The notes beneath the pieces are model-generated. The model was not told the origin of the DNA, made no database searches, and saw nothing but the letters and a program-made list of their open reading frames with translations. Both the position numbers and the translations under genes were made by a program. Source: Cellulomonas wangleii (GTDB lineage: Bacteria > Actinomycetota > Actinomycetes > Actinomycetales > Cellulomonadaceae). From it: a DNA stretch of 64,000 bases. Location: NCBI RefSeq assembly GCF_018388445.1, contig NZ_CP074405.1, forward strand, positions 3,100,001 through 3,164,000, given 5' to 3'. Shown here piece after piece: positions 25,229 to 33,039 of the stretch; within the stretch, counting starts at the first letter, position 1, and each line of letters opens with the position of its first letter.

Positions 25229-25333
25229 GACAGGGGTGCGCGGCGCGCGCTCCCACGCCGAGCACGTGGGCCACCTCGACCGCCGAGGGGCGCCGCCGTG
25301 GCCGACGGCACAGCCGCCGAGCGTGGCACACAC

Positions 25334-25352
25334 ATACCCCCGGGGGTATCGT
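25334..25352 (+). promoter_or_regulatory. CsoR/CstR-type operator overlapping the -10 of the CoA-disulfide reductase gene
   Basis: ATACCCCCGGGGGTAT (25334-25349) is a perfect 16-bp palindrome with the G-tract layout of CsoR/CstR-family operators. TATCGT (25347-25352) starts in it and stands six bases before the ATG at 25359, so it is likely the -10 of a leaderless message that repressor binding would block. A matching element lies at 62488-62507. Confidence 0.8.
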
Positions 25353-25358
25353 GGCGGC

Positions 25359-27101
25359 ATGTCCACCAGCACCGCGCCCCACCCCGTCCGGCGCATCGTC
25401 GTGGTCGGTGGCGTCGCCGGCGGCATGAGCGCCGCCGCCCGCGCCCGCCGGCTCGACGAGCACGCCGAGATCGTCGTCCTCGAGCAGTCCGACTACGTCT
25501 CGTTCGCCAGCTGCGGCCTGCCGTACCACCTGTCCGGTGAGATCGCGGAGCGCGGCTCCCTGCTGCTGCACACCCCGCAGTCCCTCGCCGCCGCGCTCGC
25601 GCTCGACGTGCGCACCGGCAGCCGCGTCACCGCCGTCGACACCGCCGCCCGCACGGTCACGGTCGTCACCGCGGACGGGCGGTACACCCTCGGCTACGAC
25701 GCCCTGCTGCTCGCCCCCGGTGCCGTCGCGGTGCGCCCGGCCGTCGACGGGCTGGACCACCCGGCCGTGCACTCCCTGCGCACGGTGCCCGACCTGGACG
25801 CCCTCGGCGGGCGCGTCACGCAGCTGCTCACCGGCCGCGCCGCCGACGCACCCGCACCCACGGCCGTCGTCGTCGGCGCCGGGTTCATCGGGCTCGAGGC
25901 CGTCGAGGCGCTGACCGCCCGCGGCCTGCGGGTGCACCTCGTCGAGCTGGCGGACCACGTGCTGCCCCCGCTCGACCCGGAGCTCGCGCCCCTGCTGGCC
26001 GACGAGCTGCGCGCCCACGGCGTGGGCCTGCACCTGGGCGTCGCGGCCCAGCGCGTCGCACCGCGCGGCGAGGACGGCTCCGTCACGGTCACGCTGTCGG
26101 ACGGCACCGAGCTGCCCGCCGACGTCGTCGTCGTCAACGTCGGCGTGCGCCCCGCGAGCGACCTGGCCCGCGACGCCGGCCTCGCGCTCGGCCCCACCGG
26201 CGCCATCCGCGTCGACGCCGACCAGCGCACGTCCGACCCGCACGTGTGGGCCGTCGGCGACGCCGTCGAGGTCACGCAGGCCGTCACCGGCGCCGTCGGG
26301 CCCGTCCCGCTGGCCGGGCCGGCCAACCGGCAGGGCCGGCGCGCCGCCGACTCCATGGTCGGTCACCGCACCACGCCGCAGGCGCCCGTGCTCGGCACCG
26401 CGATCGTGCGCGTCTTCGGCCTGACGGCGGCCGTGACCGGCCCGAACCAGGCGGCGCTGACCCGCGCGGGCCTGGACCACGAGGTGGTCCGCATCCACCC
26501 GGCCCACCACGCCGGGTACTTCCCCGGCGCCGAGCAGATCCACCTGGTGGCGACCTTCGCCCCCGACGGTCGCCTGCTGGGCGCCCAGGCGGTGGGCCGC
26601 GACGGTGTCGACAAGCGCATCGACGTGCTGGCCACGGCCCTGCGCGCCGGGATGACCGCCGACGACCTCGCCGAGCTGGAGCTCGCGTACGCACCGCCGT
26701 ACGGCTCTGCCAAGGACCCGGTGAACATGCTCGGGTTCGTCGCGCAGAACGTCCTCGACGGGACGACACCGCAGTGGCACCCCGCCGATCTCGACGCCGC
26801 CCGGGCGGACACGCTCGTGCTCGACGTGCGCTCGCCCGGCGAGTTCGCCCGCGGGCACGTGCCCGAGGCGCTGAACGTCCCGCACACCGAGCTGCGCGGC
26901 CGGCTCGACGAGGTGCGCGCGGCCGCGGCCGGGCGGCCGGTCAGCGTGCACTGCGCGAGCGGGGTGCGGTCCCACATCGCCACCCGCGTGCTGCTCCAGG
27001 CCGGTCTGGACGCCCGCAACCTGTCCGGCGGCTGGCTGACGCTCAGCGCCGTGCACCCGTCCCTGGCCCAGCCGGCCGCGACCCCCCGGACCGCTGCGTG
27101 A
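25359..27101 (+). CDS. CoA-disulfide / CoA-persulfide reductase with C-terminal rhodanese domain
   Basis: The 580-residue flavoprotein starts with the FAD-binding loop VVVGGVAGGMSAAARARRL. Its redox cysteine is C52 in FASCGLPYHLSG, as in CoA-disulfide reductases. A second dinucleotide fold is at VVVGAGFIGLEAVEAL, and the DxxAxVGDA-like motif reads VWAVGDAVEV. The last 100 residues form a rhodanese domain with catalytic C532 in HCASGVRS. This fusion is known to reduce CoA persulfide or polysulfides with NAD(P)H. The operator palindrome upstream and the CstR-like regulator downstream fit a sulfane-sulfur stress response. A 10-bp hairpin follows the stop. Confidence 0.92.
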   Translation: MSTSTAPHPVRRIVVVGGVAGGMSAAARARRLDEHAEIVVLEQSDYVSFASCGLPYHLSGEIAERGSLLLHTPQSLAAALALDVRTGSRVTAVDTAARTVTVVTADGRYTLGYDALLLAPGAVAVRPAVDGLDHPAVHSLRTVPDLDALGGRVTQLLTGRAADAPAPTAVVVGAGFIGLEAVEALTARGLRVHLVELADHVLPPLDPELAPLLADELRAHGVGLHLGVAAQRVAPRGEDGSVTVTLSDGTELPADVVVVNVGVRPASDLARDAGLALGPTGAIRVDADQRTSDPHVWAVGDAVEVTQAVTGAVGPVPLAGPANRQGRRAADSMVGHRTTPQAPVLGTAIVRVFGLTAAVTGPNQAALTRAGLDHEVVRIHPAHHAGYFPGAEQIHLVATFAPDGRLLGAQAVGRDGVDKRIDVLATALRAGMTADDLAELELAYAPPYGSAKDPVNMLGFVAQNVLDGTTPQWHPADLDAARADTLVLDVRSPGEFARGHVPEALNVPHTELRGRLDEVRAAAAGRPVSVHCASGVRSHIATRVLLQAGLDARNLSGGWLTLSAVHPSLAQPAATPRTAA

Positions 27102-27110
27102 ACCACCCCC

Positions 27111-27134
27111 GCCACGCCGGCACCCCGGCGTGGC
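27111..27134 (+). terminator. Hairpin after the CoA-disulfide reductase gene
   Basis: GCCACGCCGG (27111-27120) and CCGGCGTGGC (27125-27134) form a perfect 10-bp stem with a CACC loop, nine bases after the stop. It may separate the reductase message from the two small genes that follow, or stabilise a processed end. Confidence 0.65.
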
Positions 27135-27199
27135 AGGCTGCGGGCACCCCCGCCCGCCGCTGACCTCCCACCCTGACCTCACCCCTCGAAGGAGCCACC

Positions 27200-27319
27200 A
27201 TGTGCTACCCCGTCCGCTGCGCCACCTGCCAGAAGACCACCTGGGACGGCTGCGGCCAGCACGCCGAGGACGTCATGGCCGAGGTGCCCCGCGACCAGCA
27301 GTGCACCTGCCCCCGCTGA
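27200..27319 (+). CDS. 39-residue Cys-rich protein of the sulfur-stress locus
   Basis: MCYPVRCATC, QKTTWDGCGQ, HAEDVMAEVP and RDQQCTCPR make up the whole protein. A GAAGGAG ribosome-binding site lies just upstream. Six cysteines and a His in 39 residues suggest a metal- or persulfide-binding mini-domain. A paralogue with the same C-x4-C-x2-C, TTWxGCGQH and VPxxQxC pattern is encoded at 62557. Similar small proteins accompany other bacterial genomes but I know of no assigned function. It sits between the CoA-disulfide reductase and the CsoR-family regulator. Confidence 0.8.
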   Translation: MCYPVRCATCQKTTWDGCGQHAEDVMAEVPRDQQCTCPR

Positions 27320-27357
27320 CGGGCCGCACCCCCACGCCACCACCCCCGCACGCCCGT

Positions 27358-27383
27358 GCCGCGGCACCCCACGGTGCCGCGGC
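27358..27383 (+). terminator. Hairpin between the Cys-rich gene and the CsoR-family gene
   Basis: GCCGCGGCACC (27358-27368) pairs perfectly with GGTGCCGCGGC (27373-27383) around a CCAC loop. It ends 8 bp before the ribosome-binding site of the regulator, so it could attenuate or separate expression of the regulator. Confidence 0.6.
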
Positions 27384-27401
27384 AGGTTCCCAGGAGGACG
27401 C

Positions 27402-27683
27402 ATGGAGCTGGACAAGGACGAGATGACCAAGGTCGGCAACCGGCTCCGGCGTGCGCAGGGCCAGCTCGCCGCGGTCGTGCGGATGCTCGACGAGGGTCGC
27501 AGCTGCGAGGACGTCGTCACGCAGCTGTCGGCCGTCTCGCGGGCGCTGGACCGCGCCGGGTTCGCGATGATCGCGTCCGGCATGAAGCAGTGCCTGGTGC
27601 AGGGCGACGGCCCCACCGCCGACGGCGAGGCCCCGACCCTGGACGTCCAGAAGCTGGAGAAGCTCTTCCTGTCGCTGGCCTGA
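27402..27683 (+). CDS. cstR: CsoR/RcnR/FrmR-family regulator, CstR-like persulfide sensor
   Basis: The 93-residue protein is the all-helical DUF156 type: RRAQGQLAAVVRMLDEGRSC, then VVTQLSAVSRALDRAGFAMI. In copper-sensing CsoR the ligands are Cys, His and Cys (C36, H61, C65 in M. tuberculosis). Here the matching positions are C35, G60 and C64, so the copper-binding His is missing. Two conserved cysteines without the His is the pattern of CstR, which forms di-, tri- or tetrasulfide cross-links on sensing persulfides. The neighbouring CoA-disulfide reductase-rhodanese gene supports that reading. An AGGAGG site (27392-27397) sets the start. The symbol is by analogy. Confidence 0.85.
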   Translation: MELDKDEMTKVGNRLRRAQGQLAAVVRMLDEGRSCEDVVTQLSAVSRALDRAGFAMIASGMKQCLVQGDGPTADGEAPTLDVQKLEKLFLSLA

Positions 27684-27811
27684 CGCCGCCGCAGCGGGCT
27701 GACGCGACGCGGAGCACCGTCGCAGTCCGGACCCTCTCCCCGGGGGAGGATCCGCCCTGGTGCCCGTGACGACGACATCCGACGCCCACGACAGCCTCCC
27801 GACGACCGTCC

Positions 27812-27874
27812 GCGGTGGTCGACCACCGCTTCACGACGGACGGGGACCTGATCAGCGAGCTCGTCATCGGCTGA
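27812..27874 (+). pseudogene. Possible remnant of a SnoaL/NTF2-like gene (C-terminal end only)
   Basis: This frame reads AVVDHRFTTDGDLISELVIG then stops. It resembles the last strand pair of SnoaL/NTF2-like proteins, whose C termini often read HRFxxDGDRIxEL. The frame is closed upstream by a stop at 27767 and no start or N-terminal part is visible. It could be a decayed gene end left after a deletion, or chance. The rest of the 27684-27889 gap shows no gene. Confidence 0.35.
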
Positions 27875-27889
27875 CCACGGCGCCGTCCC

Positions 27890-28576
27890 TCAGGCGCGAC
27901 GGGCACCGGCCGACACCAGGCCGCACTCGTAGGCGATGATCACCGCCTGCACGCGGTCGCGGGCAGCGAGCTTCGCGAAGACGTTGCCGACGTGCGTCTT
28001 CACCGTCGTCTCCGAGACGACCAGCTCGCGCGCGATCTCGGAGTTCGACGCGCCCTCCGCGATGAGCCGCAGCACGTCGAGCTCGCGCGGGGTGAGGCAG
28101 CGCAGCCGCGGGTCGGGCCCACGGTCGGGGTCGACGCGCTCGCCGTCCCCCGGCAGGTGCGGGGCGAACAGGTCGAGCATGCGGCGCAGCACCCTCGGCG
28201 CCACGACGGAGGTGCCCGCGTCGACGGTGCGGATCGCGTCGAGCAGCTCGTCGGGGCGGGCGGACTTCAGCAGGAACCCGCTGGCGCCGGCGCGCAGCGC
28301 CGCGAACGCCAGGTCGTCCACGTCGAACGTGGTGAGCACCAGCACCCGGGAGGCCGGGTGCTCCTCGACGATCCGCCGGGTCGCCTCGATGCCGTCCATG
28401 CCGGGCATCCGGATGTCCATGAGCACCACGTCCGGGGCGAGGGCGGCGACCTGCTCGAGCGCGACCCGACCGTCGGCCGCCTCGCCGACGACCTCGAGGT
28501 CCGGCTCGCTCTCGACGACCATCCGGAAGCCCACGCGCAGCAGCGACTGGTCGTCCACCAGCAGCACGGTCGTCAC
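27890..28576 (-). CDS. NarL/LuxR-family response regulator
   Basis: The 228-residue protein has a receiver domain (VLLVDDQSLLRVGFRMV, phospho-acceptor D54 in VVLMDIRMPGMDG, conserved Lys in FLLKSA). A LuxR-type helix-turn-helix follows at the C terminus (LTPRELDVLRLIAEGASNSE, then VSETTVKTHVGNVFAKL). Its GTG start overlaps the histidine kinase stop (GTGA, 28573-28576), so the pair is translationally coupled. It probably controls the ABC transporter genes at the start of the same operon, as often seen for actinobacterial DesK/LiaS-type systems. Confidence 0.93.
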   Translation of the reverse strand: MTTVLLVDDQSLLRVGFRMVVESEPDLEVVGEAADGRVALEQVAALAPDVVLMDIRMPGMDGIEATRRIVEEHPASRVLVLTTFDVDDLAFAALRAGASGFLLKSARPDELLDAIRTVDAGTSVVAPRVLRRMLDLFAPHLPGDGERVDPDRGPDPRLRCLTPRELDVLRLIAEGASNSEIARELVVSETTVKTHVGNVFAKLAARDRVQAVIIAYECGLVSAGARRA

Positions 28577-30168
28577 GGTCGTCCCCCGTCGTCGGTCCGG
28601 TCCCGGCCCGGCTCCCCGTCCAGCTGCTCCCGGTGCACCTGCTCCCCGTCCGCCCCGCCCTCGCCCGTCCACGGCAGCACGGCACGCACGCGCCAGCCGC
28701 CCTCCGGCCGCGGGCCGGCCTCGACGTGCCCACCGAGCAGCGCCGCGCGTTCGCGCATGCCGACGATGCCACGTCCCGTGCCACCGCCGGACCCCGGTCG
28801 TGTGCCGCCGGAGTCGGCCACGTCGACCTCGACGGTCGTCGGGGTGCGCCGCACCGCGACGTCGACCGACCCGGCACCCGGGGCGTGCCGCAGCACGTTC
28901 GTCAGCGCCTCGCCCAGGATCCGCAGCACCGCGAGGCGCACGGACGTGTCCGCCGGCAGCGCGGTGTCCAGGCCGTCCGCCGTCACGGGCAGGCCGGCGG
29001 CGGCGAAGCGCTCGACGACCGTCGGCAGGTCCAGCTCGGTCGGCTCGACGCGCCGGTCCGTCCCGTCGACCACGGACGGGCCGAGCGCCCCCAGGACGCG
29101 CTGCATGTCGACCAGCGCCGACCGGCCGGTGCGCGCGACCTGCCGCAGCGCGTCGCGCGACCGGTCCGGCGCCCGCTCGAACGCGGCGTCGGCGCCGTCG
29201 GCCAGGGCGACCATGACGGTCAGGCTGTGCGCCACGACGTCGTGCATCTCCCGTGCGATGTGCGCGCGCTCGGCGGCGCGGGCCAGGGCGATGCCGTCGT
29301 CCCGCTGCCGGGCCAGCGCCCGGTACCGCTCGACGAGGTCGGCGGCGTGCTGGCGTCGGGCCCGCGCCGCGGACCCGACGGCGACCCCCAGCAGCAGCAG
29401 CGCGAGCAGCAGCAGCACCGACCCCGTGCGACGGCCGGCCGAGAACAGCGGTGCGTCCAGGACCGTCCTCCACTCCGACGGGTCCGACTGGGAGACCACG
29501 GCGTTGCTCCACAGGACCATCTCGAGCAGGCCGAGGTCCTGCCACGACCACAGCGCGACCGTGACGACCGTGAGGACGGCCCCGAAGACCAGCCACGTCG
29601 TCGTCGTCCCGCGTGACGCCGCGACGCTGTACAGCGCGCACGCGAGGCACGCGCCGAGCACCCCCAGCACCCCCGCCACCTGCAAGGACGCCAGCGCGGC
29701 CACCACGAGCAGCACCGTCACGGTGATCGGGCGCACCCGCCGCAGCAGCAGCAGGCCGGCACCGGCGGCGGTACCGACCAGCCAGGTCACGGTCACGCGC
29801 TGCGCGACCCCGGAGTCGGGCTGGTACAGACCGAGGCCGACCGCACCGTTCGCGGTCTCCCAGATGAACATCGAGCCGACCAGCCCGACGAGGACGACGA
29901 CGACCGCGACCGTGGCGTCCATGACCCACGGGCGCGCCGCGACCAGCCGCGCGACCGGGCTGCCACCGGCCACCTGCGCCTCGGTGAGCGGTGGCTCGTC
30001 GCGCGTGCTCGGCACCTGCACCACCGCCGCGCGTCGGATCACCGGCCCACCCTCCCATCCCGCACCGTCGGTGGGACCGGCCTGCCGGCCCGTGGCGCGC
30101 GCCGCCACCCCTGCGGGGGACGGGTCGGCGGGCGACGGCCCGGCGGTGGACGGGTCAGCGGACGTCAT
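28573..30168 (-). CDS. DesK/NarX-type sensor histidine kinase
   Basis: The 531-residue membrane kinase has about six helices in residues 85-290, with a short extracellular loop carrying YQPDSG and another with SQSDPSEWRT. A HisKA_3 dimerisation domain follows (AHIAREMHDVVAHSLTVMVA, phospho-accepting His in MHDVVAH), then a HATPase domain with GEALTNVLRHAPG (N box) and GRGIVGMRERAALLGG (G boxes). It phosphorylates the coupled response regulator. The ATG at 30168 lies 14 bp inside the upstream permease gene. The stimulus is unknown. The transporter context suggests an envelope-acting compound. Confidence 0.92.
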   Translation of the reverse strand: MTSADPSTAGPSPADPSPAGVAARATGRQAGPTDGAGWEGGPVIRRAAVVQVPSTRDEPPLTEAQVAGGSPVARLVAARPWVMDATVAVVVVLVGLVGSMFIWETANGAVGLGLYQPDSGVAQRVTVTWLVGTAAGAGLLLLRRVRPITVTVLLVVAALASLQVAGVLGVLGACLACALYSVAASRGTTTTWLVFGAVLTVVTVALWSWQDLGLLEMVLWSNAVVSQSDPSEWRTVLDAPLFSAGRRTGSVLLLLALLLLGVAVGSAARARRQHAADLVERYRALARQRDDGIALARAAERAHIAREMHDVVAHSLTVMVALADGADAAFERAPDRSRDALRQVARTGRSALVDMQRVLGALGPSVVDGTDRRVEPTELDLPTVVERFAAAGLPVTADGLDTALPADTSVRLAVLRILGEALTNVLRHAPGAGSVDVAVRRTPTTVEVDVADSGGTRPGSGGGTGRGIVGMRERAALLGGHVEAGPRPEGGWRVRAVLPWTGEGGADGEQVHREQLDGEPGRDRTDDGGRP

Positions 30169-30994
30169 GGCGCCCCAACCGGTACGCCGCGGCGGCGAGG
30201 ACCAGCACGACCCACGCCCCGACGACCGCTCCCCCGCCCCAGACGCCGAGCTGCGGTCCGCGGGTCGTCGCGTCCAGCGCCGCGAGCGCCGCGTCGTCCT
30301 GCAGCAGACGCGCACCCGACGACGGCAGCAGGGCCCGGACCGTGTCCATGACCCGGCCGGGGTTGGCGCCGAGCGCGACGTCGAGGAAGAACACGAGCAT
30401 CACGCCGGCGACGAGCGGGTCGGCGGGCCGCCGCAGGAGCGAGCCCAGCCCGAGCCCGAGCAGGGCCACCGCCACGGCGACGACCACGAACCCGACCAGT
30501 GCGCGGGTCGTGCCCGGCACGGCCAGGTCGACGGCGGGCACGTCCCCGCCACGCGCCCCGGTGGTCGCCAGGTACGACGCCCCCAGCGCCACCGTGGCCG
30601 TCACCCCTGCCGCGACGGCCACGACGACGGCCTGCGCCGCGAGCACGGGCAGCCGGCGCGGCACCGCCGTGAACGTCGTGCGGGCCGTGCCGGTGGTGTG
30701 CTCGGCCGTCCCGACGACGGACCCGAGCACGAGGAACCCGAGCTGCGCGAGCACGAACCCGGACACCACCACCCAGGACCCGGACCGGCCGTCGCCGGTC
30801 CGCACGAACAGGCCGAGCCCGTACGCGGTGCCCGCCGCGACCGCGACCGTCCCCAGCGCCAGCCAGCCGTTCGACGGGACGCTCGTCAGCTTGGTCCACT
30901 CCGCGGCGAGCACGCGGAGGAACGTCGGGCCGCGGCGTGCGGGCGCACCGCGGGGCGGGCGTGTGGCAGCCCGGCCGGGGTCGAGCGTCGTCAT
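30155..30994 (-). CDS. ABC-2-type permease subunit, copy 2
   Basis: The 279-residue membrane protein begins FLRVLAAEWTKLTSVPSNGW, the typical start of ABC-2 permeases fed by an EcsA/BcrA-type ATPase, and has about six helices. It is a diverged duplicate of the permease encoded immediately upstream, sharing the EWTKLTS motif, the GTARTTFTAVPRR/PVLAAQ segment and the helix spacing. Its ATG overlaps the stop of the first permease (30991-30994) and its end overlaps the kinase start. The two permeases probably form a heterodimer. Confidence 0.88.
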   Translation of the reverse strand: MTTLDPGRAATRPPRGAPARRGPTFLRVLAAEWTKLTSVPSNGWLALGTVAVAAGTAYGLGLFVRTGDGRSGSWVVVSGFVLAQLGFLVLGSVVGTAEHTTGTARTTFTAVPRRLPVLAAQAVVVAVAAGVTATVALGASYLATTGARGGDVPAVDLAVPGTTRALVGFVVVAVAVALLGLGLGSLLRRPADPLVAGVMLVFFLDVALGANPGRVMDTVRALLPSSGARLLQDDAALAALDATTRGPQLGVWGGGAVVGAWVVLVLAAAAYRLGRHDVR

Positions 30995-31857
30995 CGCACG
31001 TCCCGGGTCCGCAGCCGCACCGCAGCCACGGCGAGGAGGAGGACGATCCACGCACCCAGGACCATGCCACCGCCGACGGGGCCGAGGTCCGGCATGCCGG
31101 GCATCGGACCGGACGAGGCGGGGGTGATCAGAAGCTGGCCGGCGGTGCCGGGGGTGAACGCCCCGATCGTGCCGGGGGCCGTGACGCTGTGGGGAGCTGC
31201 CGCGCCCATGGAGCCGCCGCCGGGGTCGCCCACCATCGCCAGCACGATGGGCAGGATCAGCACGACGCCGAGCGCGGTGACCAGCGCCGGCACGGTGCGG
31301 CGCAGCAGGGTGCCGAGCGCGTACCCGACCAGGGCCACCCCCACGACGAGCAGCACCATGCCCACCAGGACGCCCGGGGTGTCCCCGACCGTCAGGCCGA
31401 GCGGCAGGTCGCGCGACGCGGCCGGGGGCAGGACCCCGACGACGCTGGCCGCGACGGTCAGGACGCCCACCACCAGTGCGAACACCGCGACCACGGCGAC
31501 CTGCGCCGCGAGCACCGGCCACCGGCGCGGCACCAGCGTGAAGGTCGTCCGCGCCGCACCGGTGCGGAACTCCCCCGCACCGACCAGCACCCCCAGCACC
31601 AGGGGGCCCACCTGGGCCAGCATCAGGCCGGTGGCCAGGTCACGGGTCGGCTCGAACCCGGGGTCGACGGACGACGCGGTCGCGAACATGAAGGCGAGCG
31701 CACCGGCCACCACGACGGTGACCAGACCCGTCCACCACGGGGACCGCAGCGACGTCAGCTTCGTCCACTCGGACGCGACGGCACGGGCGAACGTGGGGCC
31801 GTCGGTGCGGGCACCGGCCGCGGCACGGGATTCCCGGGGCGTCGTGGTGGCGCTCAT
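30991..31857 (-). CDS. ABC-2-type permease subunit, copy 1
   Basis: The 288-residue protein has about six membrane helices and the start FARAVASEWTKLTSLRSPWW. GAARTTFTLVPRRWPVLAAQ in the second loop is shared with the next gene. It carries a longer extracellular loop rich in Gly, Pro and Met near residues 215-255, which the duplicate lacks in this form. Overlapping start/stop codons on both sides (31854-31857 and 30991-30994) tie it to the ATPase and to copy 2. The substrate is unknown. Self-protection against a peptide antibiotic is plausible. Confidence 0.88.
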   Translation of the reverse strand: MSATTTPRESRAAAGARTDGPTFARAVASEWTKLTSLRSPWWTGLVTVVVAGALAFMFATASSVDPGFEPTRDLATGLMLAQVGPLVLGVLVGAGEFRTGAARTTFTLVPRRWPVLAAQVAVVAVFALVVGVLTVAASVVGVLPPAASRDLPLGLTVGDTPGVLVGMVLLVVGVALVGYALGTLLRRTVPALVTALGVVLILPIVLAMVGDPGGGSMGAAAPHSVTAPGTIGAFTPGTAGQLLITPASSGPMPGMPDLGPVGGGMVLGAWIVLLLAVAAVRLRTRDVR

Positions 31858-32780
31858 CGGGCACCCCCACGGGTGTCGGCCGTGCGGTACTCGACGGCGT
31901 CACCGGTCAGCTGCAGGTACGCCTCCTCGAGGGTGCCGGACTCGGCGGCGAGCTCCAGGACGGTCACCCCGCAGCGGCGGGCGGCGGTGCCGACCTCGTC
32001 GACGGACGCGCCACGCACCTGCAGCACCCCGCCCTCCTGCGGCACGACCTGGGCGCCGGCGGCGAGCAGCTCGCGGGCCAGCGGCTCGGGGTCGGTGGTG
32101 CGCACGCGCACCGCACCGGCCCGCTCGGACCGCTCGACGATGTCCTGCACCGTCGCGTCCGCGAGGAGCCGCCCGCGGCCGATGATGACGACGCGGTCGG
32201 CGCACAGCGCGAGCTCGTGCATCAGGTGCGACGAGAGCAGGACGGTGCGGCCCTCGGCGGCCAGCTCACGCACCAGGCGGCGCACCCACAGCACGCCGTC
32301 GGGGTCCAGGCCGTTGACCGGCTCGTCGAGGACCAGGGTCTGCGGGTCGCCCAGCAGCGCACCGGCGATGCCGAGCCGCTGGCCCATGCCGAGCGAGAAC
32401 GTGCCGGCACGGCGGTGCGCGGCCGGCTCGAGGCCGGTCTGCGCGATGACCTCACGGACGCGGGCCTTGCCCATGCCGTGCGTCTGGGCCATCGCCAGCA
32501 GGTGCTTGTAGGCCGTGCGGCCGGGGTGCACGGAGCGGGCGTCGAGCATGACGCCCACCGCGTGCAGGGGCGCCGGCAGGTCGGCGTAGCGCCTGCCGTC
32601 GACCCGCGTGGTCCCCGACGTCGCGCGCTCGAGCCCGACCACGACGCGCATCGTCGTCGACTTGCCCGCCCCGTTGGGCCCGAGGAACCCGGTGACCGTC
32701 CCGGGCCGGGCGGTGAACGTGAGCCCGTCCACCGCCGTCGTGCTGCCGTAGCGCTTGGTCAGCGCGTCCACCTCGATCAT
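31854..32780 (-). CDS. ABC transporter ATP-binding protein, first gene of the two-component operon
   Basis: The 308-residue BcrA/CcmA-type ATPase has Walker A GFLGPNGAGKSTTMRVVVG, signature FSLGMGQRLGIAGALLG, Walker B TLVLDEPVNGLDPDG and switch His VLLSSHLMHEL. A C-terminal extension of about 90 residues follows, as in this family. The ATG at 32780 has a GGAGGA site. It heads a five-gene coupled unit: ATPase, two permeases, kinase and response regulator. The 259-bp region to the divergent giant gene has inverted repeats at 32888-32911 and 32910-32925 that could be regulatory. Confidence 0.92.
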   Translation of the reverse strand: MIEVDALTKRYGSTTAVDGLTFTARPGTVTGFLGPNGAGKSTTMRVVVGLERATSGTTRVDGRRYADLPAPLHAVGVMLDARSVHPGRTAYKHLLAMAQTHGMGKARVREVIAQTGLEPAAHRRAGTFSLGMGQRLGIAGALLGDPQTLVLDEPVNGLDPDGVLWVRRLVRELAAEGRTVLLSSHLMHELALCADRVVIIGRGRLLADATVQDIVERSERAGAVRVRTTDPEPLARELLAAGAQVVPQEGGVLQVRGASVDEVGTAARRCGVTVLELAAESGTLEEAYLQLTGDAVEYRTADTRGGAR

Positions 32781-33039
32781 CGCGTCTCCTCCGTCGGGGG
32801 CGGGCCCGTGCCGGGCGTCCGTCGGCGACGCTACGGAGACGCACCCCGGCGTCGTCACCTGCCGTCGTCGGAGACGTCGCGGCGGTCGCCCTCCTCCCGG
32901 AGAAGGAGGGCCGCGGTCCCGCGGCACGGCTCGTCGTTCCCCTTCCACCCCGCCTCGAGGTTCCGATCCGTCCGGTTCCTGTTACTTTCGATCAGCGCGC
33001 CCTCTGCGGCGCGGCGCCATGCGAACTGGGGGGGACGCC

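Noticed and set aside
25334..25349. Copper-responsive CsoR operator for a copper-export gene
   Set aside because: No copper ATPase or chaperone is nearby, and the local CsoR-family protein lacks the copper His. A persulfide response fits the downstream rhodanese fusion better.
27992..32185. 1397-codon plus-strand ORF across the ABC/two-component operon
   Set aside because: It is a shadow of five motif-complete minus-strand genes, and its composition is low-complexity.
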